Shown: positions 38,313 to 47,662 of the stretch, piece after piece | How the letters are laid out: the number at the start of each line of letters is the position of its first letter | Numbering within the stretch: the first letter of the stretch is position 1 | Source of the DNA: Duncaniella freteri | GTDB lineage: Bacteria > Bacteroidota > Bacteroidia > Bacteroidales > Muribaculaceae | Length of the DNA: 64,000 nt | Assembly: GCF_004766125.1 (NCBI RefSeq) | Contig: NZ_SJSA01000002.1 | Location: forward strand, 682,001 to 746,000 | Direction: 5' to 3' | Position numbers and translations under genes: made by a program | The notes under the pieces: generated by a model | The model's database searches: none | Told to the model about the DNA's origin: nothing | Seen by the model: the letters and a program-made list of their open reading frames with translations, nothing else

Positions 38313-38851
38313 TCGGCAGAGAATTTATCGGATCGTATCCCTTGAAACCCGCGATAGTACTCCTTGACCGCACGCATGTCAGCCTGGATATCGCCTGTAG
38401 GGGTAAAAGTCTTTTCCAGATGCACCAGCTTGCGCTCTGCATCAATCGCGCCGAGCGCCACAGGGATCTTAGCCTCATAGGCTATGTGGAGGAAACCTGT
38501 GTGCCACTCGGTGACACGCGACCGTGTACCCTCAGGGGCTATGGCAAGGCACAGGCGTGATGATTCGTTGAACTTACGTATAATAATATCTGTCAACGAC
38601 GGACCGCCACGCTTGCGTGACACAGGGATACCGCCAAGAGCCCGGAAAAGATATTTCATAGGGAAGAAGAACCAGGATTCCTTCATAAGGAACCCGGCCT
38701 TGCGACCCAATGACCAATAGGCGAACTCACAGAGCAAGAAATCCCAGTTGGATGTGTGGGGTGCTACACAGACGATGCTCTTCGGATAGTCGGGGACAGA
38801 ACATATCACCCGCCATCCGAAGAGCTTCAATACGCTTTTACAGAATCCCAT
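38309..38851 (-). CDS. Lysophospholipid acyltransferase-family protein (PlsC-like)
   Basis: A 180-residue acyltransferase with the H-x4-D motif in VAPHTSNWDFLLCEFAY and the acceptor motif IAPEGTRSRV, as in 1-acylglycerol-3-phosphate acyltransferases. It lacks long membrane segments apart from the hydrophobic start and the FFFPMKYLFRALGGIPV stretch. It is short compared with PlsC (about 240), fitting a small Bacteroidetes subgroup. The exact acceptor lipid is unknown. It lies 9 nt after the hypothetical gene 38861-39265. Confidence 0.85.
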   Translation of the reverse strand: MGFCKSVLKLFGWRVICSVPDYPKSIVCVAPHTSNWDFLLCEFAYWSLGRKAGFLMKESWFFFPMKYLFRALGGIPVSRKRGGPSLTDIIIRKFNESSRLCLAIAPEGTRSRVTEWHTGFLHIAYEAKIPVALGAIDAERKLVHLEKTFTPTGDIQADMRAVKEYYRGFQGIRSDKFSAE

Positions 38852-38860
38852 TATACGCTA

Positions 38861-39265
38861 TCAATTCGCCTCACCCTCGGCAAATCCGAGTTCGAGTATA
38901 TGTTTCATCTGCGCCTTGCGTTCCTCGGGGGTGGACACATTCGGCACGGCGGCATTCATCTCCTTGAGGATCTCCTGAATACGCGCGTTGAAATGCTCTC
39001 TGAGCTTGGCATAGGAAGCCTTGAAATAGGCTCGACGAGCCATAATATATTCCTTTCTGGAATTATAGCCTGACGGCACTCCTGGGAAGTCGATGCTCAC
39101 AAGCCTGAGAGCTGACTGCTGAAGATCGGCAAGCTGATAGATGATCTCATTGAGCTTTTCGCGGCTTATGCCGGGGATTGCTAACTTAGCTAACACACAT
39201 TCGCCTGCGAGAGCTCCGCAGATACGATGAATCTCTTTTTTAAGGAGTCGTTTGTTGGCTGCCAT
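38861..39265 (-). CDS. Conserved-looking helical hypothetical protein
   Basis: A 134-residue cytoplasmic protein, mainly helical and highly charged (KRLLKKEIHRICGALAGE, EIIYQLADLQQSALRLV, the ARRAYFKASYAKLREHFNARIQEILKEMN helix). No signal peptide, membrane segment or known motif is seen. It follows thrC by 33 nt and precedes the acyltransferase, so it is part of the long minus-strand gene run. Codon use matches its neighbours. Function unknown. Confidence 0.7.
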   Translation of the reverse strand: MAANKRLLKKEIHRICGALAGECVLAKLAIPGISREKLNEIIYQLADLQQSALRLVSIDFPGVPSGYNSRKEYIMARRAYFKASYAKLREHFNARIQEILKEMNAAVPNVSTPEERKAQMKHILELGFAEGEAN

Positions 39266-39298
39266 AAGTATATATGTTTAGAATGGATGATTTTTTCT

Positions 39299-40618
39299 TT
39301 AAACAACGGTCTGTGCGTTTTCGTTCATAAGAATCTTCTTAAGTGCCTCGTACGAGGCTGATATGCGCGGATGGGTGGATCGATGAGCCGAATCCTGAAT
39401 GTCCTTGACCTTGAACTCAACACCTGTGGCATCACTGACGGCACGAGGGAATTTAGAGGGATGGGCTGTGGCAAGGAATATCCCTTTCTCGCCCGGCCTG
39501 AGGTCATCGCGCAATGCCGCGAGAGCCGCTGCTCCATGCGGATCAAGGAGATAGGAATCAGCGGAATATGTACGCGACATGGACCCGAGAATATCCTCGT
39601 CGGTATATGAATACCCTTTGACAAACCTTGACAACGGTCCGTAGTCACTCCCGAACAGGTCGAGAATGCGCGAAAGGTTGGATGGATTGCCCACGTCCAT
39701 GGCACATGCCACCGTACGTACTGCCCTACGCGGTATGAACTTACCGGACAAAAGATAATTGACGGTAACGTCATTGGCATTGTTGGCAACAACAAAGCGA
39801 GTCACCGGCAACCCCATCCTCCATGCAAGAAGACCGGCTGTGAGATTGCCGAGATTGCCGGAAGGGACCGACACCACCACATCGTCGGGGAAACCACCTT
39901 CACTGCCGACAAGCGAAGCGTAGGCATGGAAGAAATAGAACATCTGAGGAAGAAGGCGGCAGATGTTGATGGAATTGGCAGATGTGATGTCAAATTCCTG
40001 GCGAAGTTCGACATCGGCAAATGCTTCTTTGACAAGACGCTGGCAGTCATCGAATGTGCCAAGGACCTCTATGGCATGCACCTGGCTGCCAGGTACATTG
40101 AGCCGGTCAAGCTGCATGCGTGACAACCGTTCAGAAGGATATAATATGAAGAGTTCAACCCCCGGAACGTCCTTGAATCCTGCTGCGACGGCACCACCCG
40201 AATCTCCGGATGTAGCCAACAACACTTTCACCATACGAGATTCAGACCGAGATGACAATCGGCTGATCACGCGCGCAAGGAACCGTGCGCCGACATCCTT
40301 GAACGCAAGTGTCGGACCATGAAACAATTCGAGAGAATATATGTCTTTATCAATCCTGACAAGCGGTATGTCAAACGAGAATGTGTCATTGACGATTTCC
40401 CTTATATCAGAAGAATCGATATCGGATCCAAGCATCAAATCGGCAACGACAAAAGCTATGTCGCGGATGCTCATTCCTGATATATTATTGAAGAATGCCT
40501 TAGGTATCACCGGAATACGTTCAGGCATGTACAGACCACCATCGGGCGCGAGACCGTTCATGACGGCTTCCCTCAGTGTGGCTGAGGGTGCTTTTCGATT
40601 AATGCTGTAGAATTTCAT
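39299..40618 (-). CDS. thrC: Threonine synthase
   Basis: A 439-residue PLP enzyme that turns O-phosphohomoserine into threonine. The PLP lysine is in FHGPTLAFKDVGARFLARV. Other blocks are YSINRKAPSATLREAVMNGLAPDGGLYMPE, LLATSGDSGGAVAAGF and VVSVPSGNLGNLTAGLLA (phosphate-binding loop). The length fits the shorter bacterial/fungal-type enzyme. It starts 6 nt after the small lipoprotein gene in the same run, so it is not next to other threonine genes. Confidence 0.95.
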   Translation of the reverse strand: MKFYSINRKAPSATLREAVMNGLAPDGGLYMPERIPVIPKAFFNNISGMSIRDIAFVVADLMLGSDIDSSDIREIVNDTFSFDIPLVRIDKDIYSLELFHGPTLAFKDVGARFLARVISRLSSRSESRMVKVLLATSGDSGGAVAAGFKDVPGVELFILYPSERLSRMQLDRLNVPGSQVHAIEVLGTFDDCQRLVKEAFADVELRQEFDITSANSINICRLLPQMFYFFHAYASLVGSEGGFPDDVVVSVPSGNLGNLTAGLLAWRMGLPVTRFVVANNANDVTVNYLLSGKFIPRRAVRTVACAMDVGNPSNLSRILDLFGSDYGPLSRFVKGYSYTDEDILGSMSRTYSADSYLLDPHGAAALAALRDDLRPGEKGIFLATAHPSKFPRAVSDATGVEFKVKDIQDSAHRSTHPRISASYEALKKILMNENAQTVV

Positions 40619-40624
40619 ATATTC

Positions 40625-40939
40625 CTAAAATAACACTTTTGCCAACGAGTCCTCCTCCTCGGTGATACAGTCAACGAAGCCGCGCTCATAGTCGGCAGAA
40701 GCCTGTGGACCGAGACGGTCATTGATGTTGGTGATACGTGCCCTCACATCGAGCAGAGCATCCTGCAAGGCTGCTTCGTCATCACTCACTGCAATGACGC
40801 GCCTGGCATGCTCACGACCGAGCGAGTAGGCTTTGCGGTCCTTCACATCGGGACTGACATTGCCTTTGGCTCCGCATCCGACCACCACCGATGCAAAGGT
40901 AGCGAAAATAATTGAAAGAAGTGTATTCCTAAGCTTCAT
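40625..40939 (-). CDS. Small predicted lipoprotein
   Basis: A 104-residue protein starting MKLRNTLLSIIFATFASVVVGC, a lipoprotein signal with Cys at residue 22. The mature part is charged and helical (REHARRVIAVSDDEAALQDALLDVRARITNIND, QASADYERGFVDCI). No family is recognised. Its start lies inside the last codons of ispH (11-nt overlap), so it is translationally coupled. The alternative start at 40972 would lose the signal sequence position. Confidence 0.7.
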   Translation of the reverse strand: MKLRNTLLSIIFATFASVVVGCGAKGNVSPDVKDRKAYSLGREHARRVIAVSDDEAALQDALLDVRARITNINDRLGPQASADYERGFVDCITEEEDSLAKVLF

Positions 40940-41810
40940 GAAATTTTTTTGAAATGTAATCGGTAAGGGCATCTCTCACCTGCTCCATCAGCCATCGCGG
41001 AGTAGATGTGGCTCCACATATGCCTACAGACTCGGCACCGCTTATCCAGGAAGAGTCAAAATCATCGGATGACGATACAAGATAGGTGCGTGGGTTCACT
41101 GCCCGGCATTCATTGTAAAGCACCTTGCCGTTGCTGCTTTTGGCTCCAGCCACAAAAAGCACCACATCATGAGCTCCGGCAAACTCCCGCAGATGGTTGA
41201 CCCGGTTAGCTACCTGACGGCATATTGTATCGAAATACCTGAAACTTACGCCCGGGGCTTTCCGACGCTCTATCTCCCGGGTCATTTCGGCAAATCCGCT
41301 CAGCGGCATTGTGGTCTGGGAATAGAGCGCGATGTCGCGGCTGAAATCTATACGGTCGAGCTGAGACAGGTTCTCCACCACAATCGCCTCTCCATTGGTC
41401 TGCCCTACAAGGCCGTTGACTTCGGCATGTCCTGCCTTGCCATATATCACTATCTGCGGGCGAGGCTCATCATTGTCGTAAGTGTCCTTGATGCGACGCT
41501 GAAGCTGCAACACCACAGGACAAGTGGCATCGACAAGCTCTATGCCGAGCCGAGAAGCCACGGCATATGTCGATGGCGGCTCGCCATGGGCTCGTAAAAG
41601 CACCCTCGATCCACACAGGCGCGGAAGATCGTCGTGAGTTATGGTCGACAACCCTTTTCTCTCCAGGCGTTCCACCTCATCACTGTTGTGGACAATATCA
41701 CCAAGGCAATAGAGAGGCGCGTCGGTACGCTCCAACTCCTCCTCAGCCTTGCGTATGGCAGTCACCACTCCGTGGCAAAACCCTGAGCGGGCATCTATCT
41801 CTACCAACAT
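40929..41810 (-). CDS. ispH: 4-Hydroxy-3-methylbut-2-enyl diphosphate reductase
   Basis: A 293-residue iron-sulfur enzyme for the last step of the MEP isoprenoid pathway, making IPP and DMAPP. Three conserved Cys ligands are seen in RSGFCHGV, VDATCPVVLQLQRR and GICGATSTPRWL. The substrate-site motifs IYGKAGHAEVNGLVGQT and VAGAKSSNGKVLYNEC are present. The start codon overlaps the cmk stop (TGATG), a typical coupled junction; fused or adjacent cmk-ispH is common in other bacteria too. Confidence 0.95.
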   Translation of the reverse strand: MLVEIDARSGFCHGVVTAIRKAEEELERTDAPLYCLGDIVHNSDEVERLERKGLSTITHDDLPRLCGSRVLLRAHGEPPSTYAVASRLGIELVDATCPVVLQLQRRIKDTYDNDEPRPQIVIYGKAGHAEVNGLVGQTNGEAIVVENLSQLDRIDFSRDIALYSQTTMPLSGFAEMTREIERRKAPGVSFRYFDTICRQVANRVNHLREFAGAHDVVLFVAGAKSSNGKVLYNECRAVNPRTYLVSSSDDFDSSWISGAESVGICGATSTPRWLMEQVRDALTDYISKKFHEA

Positions 41811-42510
41811 CAGCCTAAAGATGAGATACGACTTCTGTAGAGGTCAAGTAGCCAAGAGTTCTGCTCATCGATAGTCATTGATGAGTTGTCGAGACGCACG
41901 GCATCATCGGCACAACGCAAGGGACCCTCGGCACGGGTCTCATCAATATGGTCGCGGGTGCGAACATTGTCGAGGACTTCCTCGAATGTCACACCGGCAC
42001 CCTTCTCAACAAGTTCCTTATAACGGCGTTCAGCCCTACGCTCAGCCGAGGCGTCGCAGAACACTTTCATCTCGGCATCGGGGAAAACGACTGTGCCTAT
42101 GTCGCGTCCGTCCATGACTATCCCCTTTCTCTCCCCATAGACTGCTGCATTCTTACAAGAGCATGACGCACCTGGGGGATAGCTGCCACGGGTGATACAC
42201 AGTTGCTCACCTCAAGGGTGCGGATATCAGTCTCCACAATCTCGCCGTTGAGAGTCGTTGACTGGGAGTTTCCGTCAACAAGGAAGTCAATGCTTATATC
42301 AGGTAGAGCAGCAACGATGGCATCCACATCAGGATCCACACCTTGAGCCACCATGCCATGACGCATGGCCCAAAGAGTTACGGCACGGTACATTGCGCCT
42401 GAATCGATGTAACGATAACCGATCTCAGATGCGAGACGGCGAGCCATAGTGCTTTTGCCTGACGAGGAATATCCGTCGATGGCTATAATGATTTTAGGTT
42501 CAGAACTCAT
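41810..42510 (-). pseudogene. cmk: Cytidylate kinase, split by a one-base frameshift
   Basis: Two frames together make a whole CMK. The 5' part (42510 to 42118, 130 residues) has the P-loop IAIDGYSSSGKSTMARRLA and the NMP-binding region (RYIDSGAMYRAVTLWAM). It then runs out as MGRERG and a TAG. The 3' part (42115 to 41810, 101 residues) starts MDGRDIGTVVFPDAEMKVF, the conserved DGRDIG motif, and includes the LID-type arginines (ERRAERRYKEL). Adding one G to the GGGG run (minus strand; CCCC at 42133-42136) restores MGERKGIVMDGRDIG, as expected for the family. CMK phosphorylates CMP/dCMP and is normally essential, so a sequencing error is possible. The TAG is followed 2 nt later by ATG, so re-initiation could make a split enzyme. 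Confidence 0.85.
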
Positions 42511-43534
42511 ATAAAGTTGTAGAAAGATTAAGCATTATTGTTGTAGCTCCGGTGTGGGGCTGAGCCATGGCGACACCAAGAGCAAAATTGCGCACATTCA
42601 ATCCGAGACAAGCAGAGAATCCTGAAAGGATGCTACGCCTGTAGGTAGACATGTCAGTGCGCGTACGATAATTGTATCCAAGCCCGAAGCGGAAATTATC
42701 GGACGCACGGAAATCCGCACCAAACACGAGGTGGCGGAACAGATTGGACACAAAACGGTCCTTAACCTGCGGCTTGCCGCCGTCAGAGCCGTCGCCATTG
42801 TCATAATAAGGCAAATGCCACTTGGTGAGATCGTGGGCTGTGAGCGAGAGAATGAGAGGAACACTTCCGAGCCCTTTGCTGACACCGAGTCTCACATCGA
42901 CAGGCACACGCTCATACCGACGGTCAAAACGCTTCACCTGTCCTCCGAGATTGGCAACCACAGCCGAAAACGACAAGTCACTGTCAGGGTCGTAATAATT
43001 CACACCGATATCGGTAGCAATTGCCATTGCAGAATACGCATCATAGGATGAGTAGACATATTTAAGGCTCGCCCCACCCCGCCAATTGCCGGTGATATCG
43101 TGAGCATAAGTGGCAGATACCACCATGTCCTTAGGTGAAAAATCACCTGTCAGCACTCCGTTTATGTCAGCTCCCTTGATATCTCCATAGCCTAAATACT
43201 GCACTCCGACAGCCCACGCGCCATGCTCTCCGGCTTTCATGCCAAATTTCACTCCGGCAAAATTGCTGTCGCCGACATAGCGCATATAATTGACACCCAA
43301 CTGCATTCCCACCTCCGGTCCGAGCAATCCCGGATTGCGGTCGGAGGCATTTATGTCGTCATCTATATTTGAGATGTTAATCCCACCCAAGCCGTAGGCA
43401 AGAGTGGACGACGGAACATTCAGAAAAGAATAGAACGTGTCACCACTACCCTGAGCCCATGCGGAAAATGCACACAGACCCAAAGCACCCAGCAAGAACG
43501 TCACTCTAAAGATATTGCCTGGACGGAGTTTCAT
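42500..43534 (-). CDS. porQ: Type IX secretion system protein PorQ
   Basis: A 344-residue outer-membrane beta-barrel-like protein with signal peptide ending CAFSAWAQ. The N-terminal block GDTFYSFLNVPSSTLAYGLGGINISN and the repeated aromatic/Gly beta strands (GVKFGMKAGEHGAWAVGVQYLGYG, RFGLGYNYRTRTD) match PorQ, which works with PorU, PorV and PorZ in the attachment complex of T9SS. The 3' end overlaps cmk by 11 nt, and the gene follows prephenate dehydrogenase by 50 nt. A T9SS cargo-type gene lies at 48721-50049. Confidence 0.88.
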   Translation of the reverse strand: MKLRPGNIFRVTFLLGALGLCAFSAWAQGSGDTFYSFLNVPSSTLAYGLGGINISNIDDDINASDRNPGLLGPEVGMQLGVNYMRYVGDSNFAGVKFGMKAGEHGAWAVGVQYLGYGDIKGADINGVLTGDFSPKDMVVSATYAHDITGNWRGGASLKYVYSSYDAYSAMAIATDIGVNYYDPDSDLSFSAVVANLGGQVKRFDRRYERVPVDVRLGVSKGLGSVPLILSLTAHDLTKWHLPYYDNGDGSDGGKPQVKDRFVSNLFRHLVFGADFRASDNFRFGLGYNYRTRTDMSTYRRSILSGFSACLGLNVRNFALGVAMAQPHTGATTIMLNLSTTLYEF

Positions 43535-43584
43535 ATATAATCTGAACGTTCACACCGGGCACTTTATTGTGAGTGCAGAGAAGT

Positions 43585-44358
43585 TTACTTTATATGTTCG
43601 CGTGCCTCTAACAGATATCTCGACATAGCTTCGGAATCATGAGCCTTGACTATCTCAAGCAACTCGTTGAGTTTGCCCACTATACCTTCAAGCTGTGACG
43701 AGGTGTGAGGGTTGAAAAGAATCTCGCTCACCAGATAATCGTCCTCACTCATTAGCCCTTCGGCAATCTGCATATGACGCTTGAAAGTGGTGCCCGGAGC
43801 CTCCTGGTGCTTCATGACAGACGCGAATGCGAGAGTAGCTGCAAACGGTATCGAAAGCGAATAGGCGATAGTCTCGTCGTGCTGCGCGAAGGTGTACTCA
43901 ACGATGTTGAGCCTAAGCCTGGTATAAAGGTCCCTGAAGAACACTTTGCCAAGATGATCACCCTCCGAGATGATTATGGCGTTCTCGTTGCTAAGGTTGC
44001 TAAGCGATGCAAAGGTAGGTCCGAACATGGGATGTGTGCTCACAAAAGGATGTCCGCATCCGGCATAGAATTCCGGCAATCCGGTCTTGACCGACGCAAT
44101 GTCACTGATGATGCATCCGTCGGGCAGATAAGGCATCACCTGGCGGAAGGCATCAATGGTGTATTTAACCGTGGATGCATTTATGACCAACTGAGGCAGG
44201 AACCCATCCACCTCCTCAATATCGGAGAACCTTCTGGCATTGAACGTGAAACGCAGACGCTTCGGGTCGGGGTCGTAGACAGCGACATCGTGGTCAAATG
44301 ACAACAGGTCACAGAAGAAGGAGCCCATCTTTCCGGCTCCAAGTATAAGGATTTTCAT
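43585..44358 (-). CDS. tyrA: Prephenate dehydrogenase
   Basis: A 257-residue NAD(P)-dependent enzyme for tyrosine synthesis. The Rossmann start MKILILGAGKMGSFFCDLL and the conserved HPMFGPTFASL block with STVKYTIDAF are present, followed by the helical dimer domain. It is shorter than enteric TyrA and lacks the ACT and chorismate mutase parts; the mutase is on the upstream gene. It overlaps that gene by one base. Use of arogenate instead of prephenate cannot be excluded. Confidence 0.88.
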   Translation of the reverse strand: MKILILGAGKMGSFFCDLLSFDHDVAVYDPDPKRLRFTFNARRFSDIEEVDGFLPQLVINASTVKYTIDAFRQVMPYLPDGCIISDIASVKTGLPEFYAGCGHPFVSTHPMFGPTFASLSNLSNENAIIISEGDHLGKVFFRDLYTRLRLNIVEYTFAQHDETIAYSLSIPFAATLAFASVMKHQEAPGTTFKRHMQIAEGLMSEDDYLVSEILFNPHTSSQLEGIVGKLNELLEIVKAHDSEAMSRYLLEAREHIK

Positions 44359-45437
44359 TACGACTGCTTTTTATTGTTTAGCTCCACCTGTATGCGCACC
44401 GACTCCTCGTGGATTGTCGACAGTATCGAACGCATGAAATCCTCGCTCATGCCCATTGACTTGGCAGCAAGCACACGCGTGGTCATGATATCATCGTAAC
44501 GCCCTGCCTGGACTACAGGCATGTTGTGCTCCTTCTTGAAAGCACCGATCTCACGCGACACATTCATCCGCTTTCCGAGCACTTCGATCAGTTCGTTGTC
44601 AAGCTGGTCGATCTGACGACGCAGATGCACAAGATTCTCGGTGGGGACAGGAGCGTCACGGAACACAAGATTGTCGAGAATAACACCAAGCACCTCGGGA
44701 GTTATCTGCTGGTTACGGTCGCTCCACGCACAGTCAGGATCGCAATGGCTCTCTATGATAAGACCGTCGAATCCCATATCGAGGGCCTGCTGGGAGAGGG
44801 AGGCAATGAGTTCGCGCTTGCCTCCTATATGACTCGGGTCACATATTATAGGAATGGAGGGGAAACGGCGGCGCAGCTCCAAAGGTATGCGCCACTGCGG
44901 ATGATTGCGATAAATCTGCGGTCCGTAAGTGGAGAATCCGCGATGTATGACACCAAGACGGCGGATACCTGCGTTATAGAGGCGTTCGAGCGCACCTATC
45001 CACAGGTCGAGGTCGGGATTGACAGGATTCTTGACAAGCACTGGTATATCCTTGCCCGCATCTTTAAGCACATCGGCAATCTCCTGCATTGCGAACGGAT
45101 TGGCAGACGTGCGCGCACCTATCCACAACAGGTCTACTCCATATTCAAGAGCCGCCTCGACATGACCTCGGTTAGCCACTTCGGTCGACACTTTCATACC
45201 GGTCTCCTCCTTTACCTTATTGAGCCAAGCAAGCCCCGGAACACCTATACCCTCGAAGCCTCCCGGCTTGGTGCGAGGCTTCCATATGCCTGCACGAAAT
45301 ACTTTTATGCCTGCACGCGCAAGACCGCGGGCTGTGGTCAGGACCTGTTCTTCGGTCTCTGCGCTGCACGGACCTGAAATTATGATGGGACGGTTGAGCT
45401 CAACACTGTCTATAGCGAGCGGGAGAATATTTTCCAT
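44358..45437 (-). CDS. Bifunctional DAHP synthase / chorismate mutase
   Basis: A 359-residue fusion. Residues 1-260 form a type I beta DAHP synthase: IIISGPCSAETEEQVLTTA, FRAGIWKPRTKPGGFEGIG, VLVKNPVNPDLDLWIGA and IPIICDPSHIGGKRELI. Residues 265-350 are an AroQ-type chorismate mutase: LVHLRRQIDQLDNELIEVLGKRMNVSREIGAFKKEHNMPV. The enzyme makes the first shikimate intermediate and also commits chorismate to Phe/Tyr; the mutase domain commonly gives feedback control in this fusion. It lies between the aminotransferase and tyrA in the Phe/Tyr operon. Confidence 0.93.
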   Translation of the reverse strand: MENILPLAIDSVELNRPIIISGPCSAETEEQVLTTARGLARAGIKVFRAGIWKPRTKPGGFEGIGVPGLAWLNKVKEETGMKVSTEVANRGHVEAALEYGVDLLWIGARTSANPFAMQEIADVLKDAGKDIPVLVKNPVNPDLDLWIGALERLYNAGIRRLGVIHRGFSTYGPQIYRNHPQWRIPLELRRRFPSIPIICDPSHIGGKRELIASLSQQALDMGFDGLIIESHCDPDCAWSDRNQQITPEVLGVILDNLVFRDAPVPTENLVHLRRQIDQLDNELIEVLGKRMNVSREIGAFKKEHNMPVVQAGRYDDIMTTRVLAAKSMGMSEDFMRSILSTIHEESVRIQVELNNKKQS

Positions 45438-45479
45438 GTTATTCTTATCTTATTTTGTAGTATAGAGAATATTGTAAGA

Positions 45480-46646
45480 TTATTTTGACATAGCCTTCCG
45501 TATGCGGTCAAGAGCTTCGGAAAGCTTTTCCTCAGGGGCGCAAAGGGAGATACGGATATACCTCTCACCGTTATGTCCGAATATGAATCCAGGGGTCACA
45601 AACACCCTTGCCTCATCAAGAATCCTGTCGGCAAGACGCTCTGAGTCCACCTCAGGATCGCTTATGCGCCCCCACAGGAAAAGTCCCGACTGAGAAGGGT
45701 CGAACGTGCAGCCTAAAGCCTCCATGATGCGCTCGGCTATGACACGCCTTGAGGCATAGGCGGCATTCAGGCTTTCGTGCCAGCCAGCCTCCTCCTCAAG
45801 AGCCTTGGCGGCAGCAAGCATAAGCGGCTTGAACTGACCGGAATCGATATTGCTCTTGATGCGCAGTATCCATGACAGGAACTCCGGGTTGCTTATAGCC
45901 ACCCCTACACGCCATCCGGGCATATTGTGGCTCTTGCTTAGCGAGTTCAGTTCTATGGCTATCTCCTTTGCTCCCGGCACAGAAAGGATGCTCATAGGTT
46001 CAGGATTGAGAATAAACGAGTATGGATTGTCATGCACGATGACTATTCCGTGACGCCTTCCGAAATCGATAGCCTTCTCAAAAGTCTCCCTGCGGGCTTT
46101 AGCACCTGTAGGCATATGCGGATAATTGAGCCACATAAGTTTCACACGAGTAAGGTCGAGACGTTCGATCGCATCGAAATCAGGCTGCCAACCGCTATCC
46201 TCCGTAAGATCGTATGTGACAACTTCCGCTCCTGCCATACGGCTTATGGATGAATATGTTGGATAGCCCGGGTCGGGTATCAGCACCTTATCTCCGGGAT
46301 TCAAGAAAGCAAGGGATATGTGGGTCACCCCTTCCTTAGAGCCGATGAGAGGCTGTATCTCGGTGAGAGGGTCGACCTCTACCCCATACCATCTCCCATA
46401 CCATCGGGCAAACGCCTCACGGAGCTGTGGAACACCGACATGTGGCTGATATCCATGATTGGAAGGGTCATGGACAGCTTCAGCCATAGTCGTTATGACG
46501 CCTGAGGGTGGCGGAAGGTCGGGACCTCCGATCCCGAGCGATATTATATCAATGCCCCGGCTACGAAGAGCTGATATCTCTTTAAGTTTTGTAGAGAAGT
46601 AATATTCCTTTATCTGCTGTACTCGTTGTGAGGGTTGAATATTCAT
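45480..46646 (-). CDS. PLP-dependent aminotransferase, class I
   Basis: A 388-residue fold-type I aminotransferase. Features: NIQPSQRVQQIKEYYFSTKLKEI start, ISLGIGGPDLPPPS, PLIGSKEGVTHISLAF, LMWLNYPHMPTGAKA (cofactor Asn/Pro), IVHDNPYSF (Asp/Tyr) and the PLP lysine in IELNSLSKSHNMPGWRVG, with Arg in ERYIRISLC for the substrate carboxylate. Placed between pheA and DAHP synthase, it most likely transaminates phenylpyruvate and hydroxyphenylpyruvate. A TTG at 46700 overlapping the pheA stop is possible, but the ATG at 46646 matches the family start. Confidence 0.88.
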   Translation of the reverse strand: MNIQPSQRVQQIKEYYFSTKLKEISALRSRGIDIISLGIGGPDLPPPSGVITTMAEAVHDPSNHGYQPHVGVPQLREAFARWYGRWYGVEVDPLTEIQPLIGSKEGVTHISLAFLNPGDKVLIPDPGYPTYSSISRMAGAEVVTYDLTEDSGWQPDFDAIERLDLTRVKLMWLNYPHMPTGAKARRETFEKAIDFGRRHGIVIVHDNPYSFILNPEPMSILSVPGAKEIAIELNSLSKSHNMPGWRVGVAISNPEFLSWILRIKSNIDSGQFKPLMLAAAKALEEEAGWHESLNAAYASRRVIAERIMEALGCTFDPSQSGLFLWGRISDPEVDSERLADRILDEARVFVTPGFIFGHNGERYIRISLCAPEEKLSEALDRIRKAMSK

Positions 46647-46696
46647 TGCTGACAAGTATTTTTTCCGGCATGAGTCACGCCATAAATTATAAACGT

Positions 46697-47542
46697 TCAA
46701 TGAGTCACTTTTGCTTCGGAGTATTCACCGAGAATACTTAAATCACGAATCAGAGGTCGCACCGCATCGATAGCCTGATGCAAACGCAGCAGGCTGTCGA
46801 ATGTCAGGTCCACATAAAAGCGGTACTCCCATTCCCTCCCGACAATCGGGGTGGACTGTATCTTGGAAAGGTTGATGTCATAGAATGAGAGTATGGTAAG
46901 GATCTTTGACAGCGCACCCTGGGTGTGAGGGAGGGTGAACACAATCGATGCCTTGTCGATATCCTGCTCCCCCGGACCTATCTCACCTGCGGTGAGAGCA
47001 TCGGCAAGAATGAGGAACCGGGTGAAATTACGCTTGTTGGTCTCAATACCACGCTCAAGTATATCAAGTCCGTAAAGCCCTGCGGCATATTCTCCGCACA
47101 CAGCGGCATGCCCCACAAGGTTATCACGAGCAATCTCCTCGGCACTCCCGGCAGTGTCGAACCGCTCCACAATCTTGAGATTGGGGTGACGACGCAGGTA
47201 TTGCTCACATTGCATAAGAGCCATCGGATGAGAGTTCACTTCAGTGAGCCGGTCAATCTCCTGCCCGGGAAGCGCACACAACACATGTGAGATGCGCATC
47301 TTCAATTCACCTATCACCTTGAGGGTGCTCTGCCGCAGGAGTTCATGGTTCTGAAGTAACGGTCCGGCAATAGTGTTCTCCACTGCCATGATACCCAAAA
47401 GCGAGGAGTCGGACGAAAGAGTGTCAAACATTGCCGGGAACGACTCACACGGAATTGTCTCGACCTCCTCTCCCTCAAAGTAAAGATGGGCAGCGGCATC
47501 ATGGAAGCATCCTGCCACCCCTTGAATAGTGATCTTTTTCAT
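46697..47542 (-). CDS. pheA: Prephenate dehydratase
   Basis: A 281-residue enzyme turning prephenate into phenylpyruvate. The catalytic domain (1-180) starts ITIQGVAGCFHDAAAHLYF, with MAVENTIAGPLLQNHELL and the TRF motif in KRNFTRFLIL. The C-terminal ACT domain (about 195-275) has HTQGALSKILTILSFYDINLSKIQSTPI and binds Phe for feedback inhibition. There is no chorismate mutase domain, which is on the DAHP synthase two genes later. It is the first structural gene behind a Phe/Tyr leader peptide and terminator. Confidence 0.95.
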   Translation of the reverse strand: MKKITIQGVAGCFHDAAAHLYFEGEEVETIPCESFPAMFDTLSSDSSLLGIMAVENTIAGPLLQNHELLRQSTLKVIGELKMRISHVLCALPGQEIDRLTEVNSHPMALMQCEQYLRRHPNLKIVERFDTAGSAEEIARDNLVGHAAVCGEYAAGLYGLDILERGIETNKRNFTRFLILADALTAGEIGPGEQDIDKASIVFTLPHTQGALSKILTILSFYDINLSKIQSTPIVGREWEYRFYVDLTFDSLLRLHQAIDAVRPLIRDLSILGEYSEAKVTH

Positions 47543-47556
47543 TTCACCTGTATCTT

Positions 47557-47596
47557 AAAAAATCATCCCGCCTCCTTTGTGTCAAGGAAGCGGGAT
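47557..47596 (-). terminator. Attenuator terminator in the pheA leader
   Basis: On the minus strand a 13-bp stem (47584-47596 with 47565-47577, one G.U) with a 6-nt loop is followed by T6 (47557-47562). It stands 14 nt before the pheA start codon. Its 5' arm (positions 47587-47595) can also pair perfectly over 9 bp with 47663-47671, the bases right after the leader peptide stop codon, forming an exclusive antiterminator. Confidence 0.85.
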
Positions 47597-47662
47597 ACTG
47601 TATTGTCGATTGCTTATCGGCTATATGCCTTGTTGATCATTCATCGGATTATGTACGCAATG

